Origin: a virus
Length of the DNA: 64,000 nucleotides
IMG/VR virus record: IMGVR_UViG_3300025087_000044
Coordinates: 1-64,000 of that record
Strand: one strand, 5' to 3'
Shown here in pieces: positions 1 to 7,377 of this stretch (position 1 is the stretch's first letter; each line of letters begins with the position of its first letter). The position numbers and the translations under genes are program-made. The notes under the pieces are model-generated. The model was given only the letters and a program-made list of their open reading frames with translations, had not been told where the DNA came from and searched no databases.

Positions 1-146
1 AACTTGCAGAAAACATTGCCATAATCAGAGACAAGGGGACTGATTGGAGCGAATGTATGTTTGATGATATCGAAGAAGTTTGTCGTGAGTTTGACAAAAG
101 CGATAAATTCACAACCAAAGAGAATCGCGTTAATCAAGGCTTATGA
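1..146 (+). CDS. Hypothetical protein, 5' end outside the window
   Basis: The reading frame is open from base 3 and ends at TGA 144-146, overlapping the next ATG. The visible 47 residues are nearly identical to the C-terminal part of the protein at 40822-41004 (IIRDKGTDWSECMFDD, then KENRVNQG). It is therefore a paralogue cut by the window edge. No known domain is recognised. It is followed by the same downstream gene as its paralogue, so a two-gene block is duplicated. Function unknown. Confidence 0.75.
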   Translation, partial: LAENIAIIRDKGTDWSECMFDDIEEVCREFDKSDKFTTKENRVNQGL

Positions 147-379
147 CAATATCAGATGAAGAATTGGGGAAAAAACTTCTCAAGTGGATTAGGCGGTATC
201 ATCAATATTGCCATAAAGTTATGGTTGAGTTACCAAATGGAAGCATTACAACACAATACAAAGAAGGCGATATTGTGATATGCAAAGCGTGTAAAGACGA
301 GATAGCTTTACTCGAGGCGGAAATAAACAGAAGGAATAAAAAGATAATTAAACAGAGAAAACTACATGGACTGCAATAA
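143..379 (+). CDS. Small hypothetical protein with CxxC motif, paralogue of 41001-41231
   Basis: This 78-residue protein is close to the 76-residue protein at 41001-41231: both have LLKWIRRYHQYCHKVMVELP, then CKAC near residue 49, then a basic helical tail. The single CxxC with nearby Cys and His could bind a metal, but no family is recognised. The start overlaps the previous stop (ATGA). Function unknown. Confidence 0.75.
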   Translation: MTISDEELGKKLLKWIRRYHQYCHKVMVELPNGSITTQYKEGDIVICKACKDEIALLEAEINRRNKKIIKQRKLHGLQ

Positions 380-608
380 AGCGGTGGTTACGTTCTCCGC
401 CATTCGGTACATGGTCGGGTCAGGCTCGTATGGCGTGGGTTGCGTTTGCGACTGGGTGCGCGATAACGCCAAGGAGTTCAACGAGGGTCAACTGGAAACG
501 GCAATCAGGATAATCAGTGAAGAACTGGACAGGCATAGGAAGTTCGGCGAGGTTCGTTATGAGAAAGAGTGGCTGGAATTGATTGACTTTTTAAAAAACC
601 GCGCCTGA
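366..608 (+). CDS. Small hypothetical phage protein
   Basis: 80 residues with no recognised domain. The start overlaps the end of the preceding gene by 14 nt, consistent with one early operon. G+C is somewhat higher than in the neighbours. The 111 bp that follow (609-719) contain no supported gene. Confidence 0.6.
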   Translation: MDCNKAVVTFSAIRYMVGSGSYGVGCVCDWVRDNAKEFNEGQLETAIRIISEELDRHRKFGEVRYEKEWLELIDFLKNRA

Positions 609-719
609 AAATTGAGGCATTTGGCGTTACTCATCGCAACAGGCGTAAAACAAATATAACTTCAGTTTGGGTGCGAATCGCCGCGCCCGGCGTGTTCCTT
701 TATTTATGAAAATAAAAAT

Positions 720-1115
720 ATGTATACAACTAGCAACAAGTGGACTACAGCTAAAAAACAAGAGTTTAACGGCCACCTCTATGACAGCAAATTTGAATCA
801 GGTTATGCTCAAGAACTAGAACTTAGACTGAAAGCAAAAGATATAAAGGGATATGCCACTCAACAAAACTTAGACCTCATTGTTAATGGTTACGTAGTCT
901 GTCAGTACAGAATAGACTTCGTGATATTCCACAATGACGACACTATCGAATATGTTGAAACAAAAGGTTATCCCATAACTAAGGTTTGGGTATTAAAGTT
1001 CAAAATTTTCGAAGCATTGTATTCAGGAAAAGAAAATGTTAAGATAACAGTAGTGTATCAAGGGAAGCACCCTAAATTAAGGAAAATGAAAAAATATGTT
1101 ATTTGCAAAAGGTAA
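720..1115 (+). CDS. DUF1064-type phage endonuclease, 3' end replaced
   Basis: 131 residues matching the small phage nuclease family DUF1064 (PD-(D/E)XK-like): FDSK-like start YDSKFESGYA with Glu27, IDF with Asp66, and ETK at residues 80-82, followed by a conserved basic helix. Such proteins are usually assigned to phage recombination or junction processing; that is family-level inference. Its last codons overlap the HNH gene at 1096. A second, divergent version of its C-terminus follows the HNH gene at 1622-1687, so the present C-terminus (YVICKR) appears to have come with the HNH insertion. Confidence 0.75.
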   Translation: MYTTSNKWTTAKKQEFNGHLYDSKFESGYAQELELRLKAKDIKGYATQQNLDLIVNGYVVCQYRIDFVIFHNDDTIEYVETKGYPITKVWVLKFKIFEALYSGKENVKITVVYQGKHPKLRKMKKYVICKR

Positions 1116-1623
1116 TGTTCCGTGGAATAAAGGTATAAAAATGCCAATACACTGCGGTTTCCAAAAAGGACACAAAGCCTTAAGAACAAAAGAACAATAC
1201 AAATTAGCCGATAAGTCGTTTTTTAATAATCCAGAATATAAAGAAAAAATGAAACAGATAGCTATTAGCCATGGTTACGGTAAATGGATGAAAGATAAAA
1301 AGAGATCTAACGAAACAATAGAAAAAATTTCGAAAGCTAACACTGGAAGAAGAAAAATCAACCCATTGACACCTGAATACAAAAGAATAAGAACTAGTAA
1401 ATCTTGGATAAAGTGGCGCGAAGCAGTTTTTATTAGAGACAACTTTACCTGTAGGAAGTGTGGAATAAAGAACTCAAAAGGATATGGAAAAACAATTGAG
1501 CTTAATCCACATCATATAAAATCATTTAAAGAACATCCAGGATTGGCTTTTGATATAAGAAATGGCGTTACACTTTGCAGAGAATGTCACAAAAAAACAG
1601 ATAGTTGGGGTCATCATAGTTAA
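1096..1623 (+). CDS. HNH homing endonuclease with NUMOD-type DNA-binding modules
   Basis: 175 residues. The N-terminus carries short nuclease-associated modules (GNVPWNKG, GFQKGHKAL, and a basic helix around NETIEKISKA). The C-terminal HNH domain has CRKC, HH (NPHHIKSF) and CREC. This is the architecture of free-standing phage homing endonucleases that cut a conserved target gene. The start lies 20 nt inside the DUF1064 gene, and a leftover copy of that gene's 3' end follows directly. That pattern marks an insertion into the DUF1064 gene. Confidence 0.9.
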   Translation: MLFAKGNVPWNKGIKMPIHCGFQKGHKALRTKEQYKLADKSFFNNPEYKEKMKQIAISHGYGKWMKDKKRSNETIEKISKANTGRRKINPLTPEYKRIRTSKSWIKWREAVFIRDNFTCRKCGIKNSKGYGKTIELNPHHIKSFKEHPGLAFDIRNGVTLCRECHKKTDSWGHHS

Positions 1624-1687
1624 GTTGACTGTAGTATATCAAGGGAATAATCACCCCAAAATGAGGAAACTTAAAAAGAAAATATGA
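1622..1687 (+). pseudogene. Orphan 3' end of the DUF1064 gene
   Basis: Directly after the HNH stop, one frame reads KLTVVYQGNNHPKMRKLKKKI and stop. It matches the end of the intact DUF1064 protein (KITVVYQGKHPKLRKMKK). Its TGA overlaps the ATG of the next gene (ATGA at 1684-1687), the usual arrangement between native neighbours here. This is therefore probably the original 3' end, stranded by the HNH insertion. It has no start codon of its own. Confidence 0.85.
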
Positions 1688-1986
1688 TTGAACAAACCAA
1701 CTCACTTGACCCACGCTACTGGGCGGAAGAACGAATGAAGATAGCCGATTACTACGCCAAGGCTGGTGAGCAGGCGGTCGCTCTCATGCGCGTCCACGCC
1801 GCGTATTATAAAGCACACCGCCCGGAGCATAAAAGCGACGCGTCCGTGGAGCGTTCGTGGGAACTGACCGATGAGGGTTTGAAGTTAATGGAACTGAAAG
1901 CCAAAATGAAGAGCTACGAACACAAGTTATCAGCCATAAGAACTTTACTTGAAGTCGCGTCCAACGAAAGTCGTAATAATTATTAA
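1684..1986 (+). CDS. Hypothetical helical protein
   Basis: 100 residues, largely alpha-helical and charged. It resembles small phage proteins encoded beside recombination nucleases, but I cannot assign a family. The start overlaps the orphan DUF1064 end by 4 nt, suggesting coupling before the HNH insertion. G+C is higher than average here. Confidence 0.65.
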   Translation: MIEQTNSLDPRYWAEERMKIADYYAKAGEQAVALMRVHAAYYKAHRPEHKSDASVERSWELTDEGLKLMELKAKMKSYEHKLSAIRTLLEVASNESRNNY

Positions 1987-1998
1987 CCAAATATCTCT

Positions 1999-2064
1999 AT
2001 GGCAATCCTATTCGCTATCGCGGTAACGTTCTTAATCGTGAGAGTTAGCTTGGAATACGTATGA
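1999..2064 (+). CDS. 21-residue hydrophobic peptide
   Basis: ATG at 1999 opens a 21-residue frame (MAILFAIAVTFLIVRVSLEY plus V) that is essentially one membrane helix. It ends in an ATGA overlap with the gene at 2061. The overlap and composition support a real micro-gene, but it is very short. Function unknown. Confidence 0.45.
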   Translation: MAILFAIAVTFLIVRVSLEYV

Positions 2065-2243
2065 ACTCCAAATCATTCATTCGGTTTCTGCTTTACAAGA
2101 AACTGCAGGAAATAAAAAAGTTCCGCAAAATGCTGGCGGTATTCACCAGCGAAGATGACTTGTGGAAAAGCCAAGGTTTGAATAAGCTCTACGTTGAGGC
2201 TGATAAGCTAACCGTCAGGCTGGAGCAAGCCGCTAAAATATGA
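2061..2243 (+). CDS. Small hypothetical protein, related to 41747-41947
   Basis: 60 residues, helical and basic. Its C-terminal LNKLYVEADKL resembles LEKLYIEAEQI in the protein at 41747-41947, so the two are likely paralogues. Both sit in copies of the same early gene neighbourhood. No domain recognised. It overlaps the next gene by 4 nt. Confidence 0.6.
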   Translation: MNSKSFIRFLLYKKLQEIKKFRKMLAVFTSEDDLWKSQGLNKLYVEADKLTVRLEQAAKI

Positions 2244-2470
2244 GAACGCTGGTACTTGTCTGCAAGTGCGGAAAGAAGTTGTTGCTCAACCACCCCGACA
2301 GGGTAATTCCGCACTCCACCGGTTGGCGCGAGCCGTTCGAGGCGCAATTCGGAAAGGTCAACATCCAGCCCGCTAAGCAGTTCAGCGGATATAAGAGAAT
2401 GTTTAATAGCGAATGGGCGGAATATCAATGCGTTAAATGCAACCAAGCCGGTACACACGGCTTAAAGTAA
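2240..2470 (+). CDS. Small zinc-ribbon protein
   Basis: 76 residues with CKCG near residue 8 and CVKC near residue 64, a probable four-cysteine zinc ribbon. It starts in an ATGA overlap with the preceding gene. Such small zinc proteins are abundant in this phage. Function unknown; DNA or RNA binding is possible. Confidence 0.6.
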   Translation: MRTLVLVCKCGKKLLLNHPDRVIPHSTGWREPFEAQFGKVNIQPAKQFSGYKRMFNSEWAEYQCVKCNQAGTHGLK

Positions 2471-2471
2471 T

Positions 2472-2639
2472 ATGGAATTTCTATCAGACTATCCTCCAAT
2501 TTGGGAAACAGCCGTCTGGCTGGCCTGCGTTATCCCAGCCACAGCGATACTGTTGGCGGTTGTGGCGATTGCGACTGTGCTGTTGTGGCACGCCATTCTT
2601 TACGTTTATGAGAATTTCGACGAGTTGAATAAAGTCTAA
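2472..2639 (+). CDS. Small membrane protein
   Basis: 55 residues from ATG 2472, one base after the preceding stop. A long hydrophobic segment (about residues 13-42, AVWLACVIPATAILLAVVAI) gives one or two membrane helices, followed by an acidic tail (YENFDELNKV). The A/T-rich start context without Shine-Dalgarno is normal for this genome. Function unknown. Confidence 0.6.
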   Translation: MEFLSDYPPIWETAVWLACVIPATAILLAVVAIATVLLWHAILYVYENFDELNKV

Positions 2640-2650
2640 CAACCAAACTT

Positions 2651-2914
2651 ATGTTCTGGACAATCGTTCTGGCTATCTTATTCGTTTGCGCTCTACCGTA
2701 TATTATCTGGCTTAGCGGTGCTTTTATTTATTGGGTTGGGTGCGGTCTATTTTGGCTCTACCGCTCAATCAAGGAAAACAAAAAAGCACAAGATAACATT
2801 TGTTCATCGTTAAAATCATTAAATAAGTTTATAAATTCACTGCCTGCTTTCGTGCTATGCTGTTTCGGAGTATCGATTTTCTTGCTCTTTACTTTTTTTA
2901 TTGGTCGGATGTAA
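2651..2914 (+). CDS. Membrane protein, last gene of the left early module
   Basis: 87 residues with hydrophobic N- and C-terminal segments separated by a charged stretch (about 40-62), so probably two or three membrane passes. It is the last rightward gene before the convergent terminator. No family recognised. Confidence 0.6.
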   Translation: MFWTIVLAILFVCALPYIIWLSGAFIYWVGCGLFWLYRSIKENKKAQDNICSSLKSLNKFINSLPAFVLCCFGVSIFLLFTFFIGRM

Positions 2915-2918
2915 ATAA

Positions 2919-2951
2919 TAAAAAGAGAACGGATTCGTTCCGCCTCTTTTT
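2919..2951. terminator. Bidirectional intrinsic terminator between convergent operons
   Basis: A-rich arm AAAAAGAG and T-rich arm CTCTTTTTT flank an inner CGGA/TCCG hairpin. This gives an intrinsic terminator on either strand. It lies exactly between the last rightward gene (stop 2914) and the end of the leftward late operon (2959). Confidence 0.85.
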
Positions 2952-2958
2952 TGTTTGT

Positions 2959-5508
2959 TTATTTTACTTTGTCCCACTCTGCTTTTAGTTGCGAGCGGGT
3001 TTTGATTACATTCTTATTCCATACTCCGTAATTAGCACCAAACTTGCTTTCTTGTGTAATCATTCCGTCATAGCCAAGTTTTTTTAGTGCTTTTTTTACT
3101 TCTGGCATTTCTGCAAAATATGCTTTACCATCTTTTATTCCTTGAATAATATCAGTAGAGCTATGAACAGGATTTGACAAACCGCCTGTCTTTTCCGATA
3201 TAGTCAATTTAGTACCGTCTGGTTTTGTAATAATAATTGTCTTACCTGTTTCTTTTGGAGAGATAATTTCATCTATTTGTTTAATTAAATCTCTACTTGG
3301 TTTCCGCAAATCAGCAATCTTTGCATTTTTTGAAAGAGAAATCTCGTTAAGTGTAGAACTTTTTCCTCCATAAGATTTTGCATAGGTTGGATTTTCTGTC
3401 ATATAGAAAGCGCCCCACTTGCTACGCATATTTCCAACCTCTTTTAAGTTTTCTCCTCCGTGATACAAAGTCTCGCCCTGCCCCTTCACCCACTCGTCAA
3501 AAGACAGTCCTGACGCTTTGGCCTCCACCGCGGTAAGATTGCCAGCCTTGGGCGCTATCGCCTCACCTGGGGCAGTTTTGAGGCTCTGAGGTGTTGTTTG
3601 TGGCACAACTGCCTCAGCTTTTGGGAACAACTCGTCCAGTAATTCACGCAAAGCTTTACGTTGATCTATTGCGTTTGGCACCCCTGCCTTAGATACATAC
3701 TCAATTAACTCGGGAATGCCAGCTCTTATTCCTCCAGAAAAACCTGTTTTAGGAATAGTGTCAGGGTACAACTTTCTTAATTCTTGAGCAAAAGCTGCTA
3801 CTTGCTTAGGTGTAGCATCTGCGTAACCTAACTGCCGTGCCAATTCGTCCATTTTATCAGCTACTGCCTCAAAAACAGGCGAACTCTGAGCTTCGCCAAA
3901 TATCCTGCGAAGATTTACTTTTGCAAATTCAGCTCCGTCTGCCGACTTGGTAACATTGAAATTGGGCGTTCTGAATATGCTGTCCTCGATGTCGTCCGTA
4001 ATTAAGACCAAATCACGATACTGTTTATTTAACGCTTTAACTTCAGGCGAAATGTCGTCTAGTTTTTTAGAAAAAATATCTCTAAATACACTAAAGATAC
4101 TCTTACTTCCTTCAGGTGTTTCTATTATGATTTCTCCTACATCTGCCATTCTGGCTTCTCTCTGCAGTTTACTGAATAATTGATCCTTCTTTTTGATATC
4201 TAAAGGACTTAAATTTTTACCTCCTTCCGATGCCATATCAAATAATTGTTGAATAGCGGATCTTTCTGATGGCTTTAAATTAGTAACTTTAAATTTAAGC
4301 TTTCCTTTCGCTCCCACCTCGATACCTTGATCAGATAAAACTTTTCTTACCTCTAAAAAGCTATCCATCATGTCTATCTTCTCTGTCTTGGATAGGCCTT
4401 TAATTAAATCTCCTATTGCAGACCCCACTCGCTTCTTCTCTTTGCTTATAAAGCTGAACTGCTTAACGGCTAAGTCACCGCTGATCTTTGACGGCTGAGT
4501 TATTGCACCAATCGTTTTGGGCGGATTATCAGCCAAATCCAATACTTGCCTATAAGCTCCGACTGTCGGCTCATCTGCTTCAATTACCGTATTTATTATC
4601 CTCTCGTCTAAGTTTGACTCCATGGCGCGTTTAGCTGCAGGCGAAGACTCTTTTATTTTCGCAGCCCTTACCGATGCGGTTTCTAGTCCCTCGCCAATTC
4701 TTTGAGCCACCCTCGGGATTCTACCCAGAAAATCTTTTCCGGTTTGTAGAAGCCCCGAAGCGGCGGACATATCAGGGACTGCCGAAGCAAGCTCAGACCC
4801 TCCTCTTGCAATCGCCAACAAAGCTTTATTACCAGCAGACCCTGTAGCTTCCGCAGCCTTTAATGCGGCACCCTCAACGCCTTTGGCGATTGGCCCAGCA
4901 CCAACTATAGTAGTCACAATATCAACAACACCTAACAACCCCCTAAGGTCAGCTGCAGTTTGCGGATTGGCTTCTTCCCATTCGTTGTATTTCTCAACCC
5001 CCTTAGACAGATACATTAACCCCTCTCTTATTTTAGGCTGTTCTATTGCTTGTTGCGCCTTTGCACCTAAATAATCTTGTACTACCTCAGGCGTGAGTTT
5101 CTTGGCGGCAAACTTAAGTCCTTCAAAAATTAGATCGCCAACACCGCCAGTCACTTCGCCAACCAGCTGCAGTCCGCTCCTAGCGGCTCCTTGCGTTTGA
5201 TTTTCATTACCTCCTCCTTGTATTGGAGCCGTCCTGTCATAAATACTCTTAATACGGTCAACTCTCTTACCCAACGAGTCAGCCAAAGTAGTAGCAGCTT
5301 CTTCTGTGTATTGTTTTTGCTTTGACGGATTCAAGAACGCTGGCAAGTAATCAAGCACCCCGTACTTTTTGTCATTTTTTTCTTTTAAGTAGTCATATTT
5401 ACCGGCCGCCACCTTGTTTTTATCAACAAGCAATGAATTTGAAAATCCGGGGGCAGGAGATAATCCAGCTCCGGCTCTGATTTCCGCTATTTGTTCTGGT
5501 GTAAGCAT
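2959..5508 (-). CDS. Large virion protein with C-terminal ADP-ribosyltransferase-like domain
   Basis: 849 residues and the last gene of the late operon, where podoviruses encode proteins ejected with the DNA. The N-terminal three quarters is helical, with hydrophobic Ala/Gly-rich stretches around 190-260. From about residue 680 there is LYHGG, then WGAFYMTENPTYAKSYGG, then YDGMITQE and a final basic segment. This resembles ART domains of phage polyvalent proteins that modify host targets on entry. The C-terminal acidic residue usual in active ARTs is not obvious (GVWNKNVIK), so activity is uncertain. Confidence 0.75.
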   Translation of the reverse strand: MLTPEQIAEIRAGAGLSPAPGFSNSLLVDKNKVAAGKYDYLKEKNDKKYGVLDYLPAFLNPSKQKQYTEEAATTLADSLGKRVDRIKSIYDRTAPIQGGGNENQTQGAARSGLQLVGEVTGGVGDLIFEGLKFAAKKLTPEVVQDYLGAKAQQAIEQPKIREGLMYLSKGVEKYNEWEEANPQTAADLRGLLGVVDIVTTIVGAGPIAKGVEGAALKAAEATGSAGNKALLAIARGGSELASAVPDMSAASGLLQTGKDFLGRIPRVAQRIGEGLETASVRAAKIKESSPAAKRAMESNLDERIINTVIEADEPTVGAYRQVLDLADNPPKTIGAITQPSKISGDLAVKQFSFISKEKKRVGSAIGDLIKGLSKTEKIDMMDSFLEVRKVLSDQGIEVGAKGKLKFKVTNLKPSERSAIQQLFDMASEGGKNLSPLDIKKKDQLFSKLQREARMADVGEIIIETPEGSKSIFSVFRDIFSKKLDDISPEVKALNKQYRDLVLITDDIEDSIFRTPNFNVTKSADGAEFAKVNLRRIFGEAQSSPVFEAVADKMDELARQLGYADATPKQVAAFAQELRKLYPDTIPKTGFSGGIRAGIPELIEYVSKAGVPNAIDQRKALRELLDELFPKAEAVVPQTTPQSLKTAPGEAIAPKAGNLTAVEAKASGLSFDEWVKGQGETLYHGGENLKEVGNMRSKWGAFYMTENPTYAKSYGGKSSTLNEISLSKNAKIADLRKPSRDLIKQIDEIISPKETGKTIIITKPDGTKLTISEKTGGLSNPVHSSTDIIQGIKDGKAYFAEMPEVKKALKKLGYDGMITQESKFGANYGVWNKNVIKTRSQLKAEWDKVK

Positions 5509-5513
5509 ATTGA

Positions 5514-7376
5514 TTATTTAATTCCTAATAATTGAATCATGTCTTCTTCAGAAATCCCCGGATTGAGTGCCGCCAAAGCATTGTACTCATTAATTAATTG
5601 CGGATTATCACTGAGCGTTTGTTCCAATACACTGATTATTCCATCATCGCCACCTGCGGCAATTAAGGCACTTTGTGCTATCTTTTTTATTCTATTAACT
5701 TCCTCCATAAATATCTCGCGTGAGACCTCCCATCGTCCAATGCCATTGCCTTTATCATCTTTAATCTCCCAATCCTTTAATTTTGTAGCCGAATTTTGTA
5801 ACATCAATCTTTCCGTATCAGATAAAGCCCCCAATGTCCCGCCTGCTTTTTTTAAATTAAGCAAAGCGTCTAATGTCTCCTTATCTGTCAATCTGTGTAC
5901 GGAAGCTTTAAAAGCCATTCTTTCGGATTTATCTATTGTTACCGGCGACCATCGTTTCAAAGCATACGTTCCGACAGACCCCAATAGTCCTTTTTTATTA
6001 TCTTCAATCTCATCAATTAATCCTAATTTATCTTGAAATGCCATTGTAGCCTCAAGATTGGATGCTGAAGTTCCTTTCAGTTTGGCTACCGCATTCATGA
6101 CATCAATCTTCATTTTAGAGTTCTTTCCTATTTCATCCATAACTTGCGCCATTGTCAGTTCTTTATCCACAACTTGTCTAGCCCAAACCATCGCCTCGCT
6201 ATTGTCCGCTATGTCAGTCGCGTTGTGTTGAAAAGTCTTAGGATCTATTAAGTTGCCGTTTTTATCTTTAACTTCTAAATGCAAATGCACTCCTCGCCCC
6301 GCAGCCAATTCTTCAGCCGATGGTGCTGTGCCATCACCTTTTAGCACATAACCAGTATTACCCATTAAACCTATCTTTTGACCTGAAGTTACAGATTCGC
6401 CCATTTTGACATTAACATCATTGAAATGCGCCATTCTCCACTTATTTCCATTTGCGTCTTCAATAACGACAGTAGTTCCCCAGCCTGGAGTACTTTGCGC
6501 TTCCACAACCTTGCCTGATATAGGAGATGTTACAGGTGAATTAAGAGTTCCAGTTATGTCATATCCACCATGTGTTTTCCTGCCGTCTTTAAAATACGAA
6601 ACAGGGGTATCATAGCTTTGTATTGGCTCAACACCCCAATCAGACAACCATTTATTGAAATCAGCAGAACTCCCAACATCTCCACTTTGAGGCTTAATCC
6701 AAGTCCTTGTACTGGTATCCCATTGCTCTAATTGACCATCTCCATCAATATCTTCCATTGTTGGGGCTTTGCCGTCATTCGGAGTGGTTTTGAGATACTC
6801 ACCCCATTTAACAAGAAGCTCATCAGACATTCCGCCATTAACAATGTCCTCAAAATCCTTGCCTGTTAATTGAGAAGCAAATGGCGTGGCTAACATATTC
6901 TGCAGTATTCCACTGCCTATGGCTCGCATCTCTTTCTCTTTGGCGGCGCGTTGAGTTTCTTGCTCCTTAATCATGCTCATTGTGGAATTGTAAATATCCA
7001 CCACCGTCCCGGAACGACGCTCTGTTTCACTGCTAATGGCATTTGAAATTAAAGTCGGATTCTGGATATTCAATCCGGCTTGCTGGTACTGCTGCATTGT
7101 GTCAGCACCCGTCCGATTGCCGTAAGCCGACCTCGCTATCTGCTTCATAGCTAAAGCAAAATCATTGCCCTCAGCAGGCACATCACCGGGAAGCGAACGA
7201 TTCATTGAAGGAAGAGTGCCTTCAAGAGAACCGCTTTCCACTGGAGCTTTTTGATTTGGGGCTGAAACTTCTTGCGCTTTGCCAGTCCAAGACTTTTGCC
7301 ACTCCGTAGGGCCGATGTGCCTGTTTGTGTTGGCTTCAAAAATGTCCTTTCCGACTCTGTAAAATTGTAATGCCAT
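5514..7376 (-). CDS. Virion-associated M23 metallopeptidase
   Basis: 620 residues. A LytM/M23 domain lies at about 250-385, with zinc-ligand pattern HGGYD (His269, Asp273), MAHF (His317) and HLHLE (His364, His366). M23 enzymes cut peptide cross-links of peptidoglycan. The helical flanks and position among late virion genes suggest a wall-degrading tail or ejected protein that helps DNA entry. An EF-hand-like DIDGDGQLE lies near residue 209. A separate shorter M23 enzyme at 16119-16787 is the better endolysin candidate. Confidence 0.85.
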   Translation of the reverse strand: MALQFYRVGKDIFEANTNRHIGPTEWQKSWTGKAQEVSAPNQKAPVESGSLEGTLPSMNRSLPGDVPAEGNDFALAMKQIARSAYGNRTGADTMQQYQQAGLNIQNPTLISNAISSETERRSGTVVDIYNSTMSMIKEQETQRAAKEKEMRAIGSGILQNMLATPFASQLTGKDFEDIVNGGMSDELLVKWGEYLKTTPNDGKAPTMEDIDGDGQLEQWDTSTRTWIKPQSGDVGSSADFNKWLSDWGVEPIQSYDTPVSYFKDGRKTHGGYDITGTLNSPVTSPISGKVVEAQSTPGWGTTVVIEDANGNKWRMAHFNDVNVKMGESVTSGQKIGLMGNTGYVLKGDGTAPSAEELAAGRGVHLHLEVKDKNGNLIDPKTFQHNATDIADNSEAMVWARQVVDKELTMAQVMDEIGKNSKMKIDVMNAVAKLKGTSASNLEATMAFQDKLGLIDEIEDNKKGLLGSVGTYALKRWSPVTIDKSERMAFKASVHRLTDKETLDALLNLKKAGGTLGALSDTERLMLQNSATKLKDWEIKDDKGNGIGRWEVSREIFMEEVNRIKKIAQSALIAAGGDDGIISVLEQTLSDNPQLINEYNALAALNPGISEEDMIQLLGIK

Positions 7377-7377
7377 A

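Noticed and set aside
706-867. Alternative small frame starting at 706
   Set aside because: It overlaps the DUF1064 gene almost entirely in another frame and shows no coding features.
5539-6036. Plus-strand frame opposite the M23 virion protein
   Set aside because: It is the complement of a well-supported gene, with no start signal and no plus-strand neighbours.
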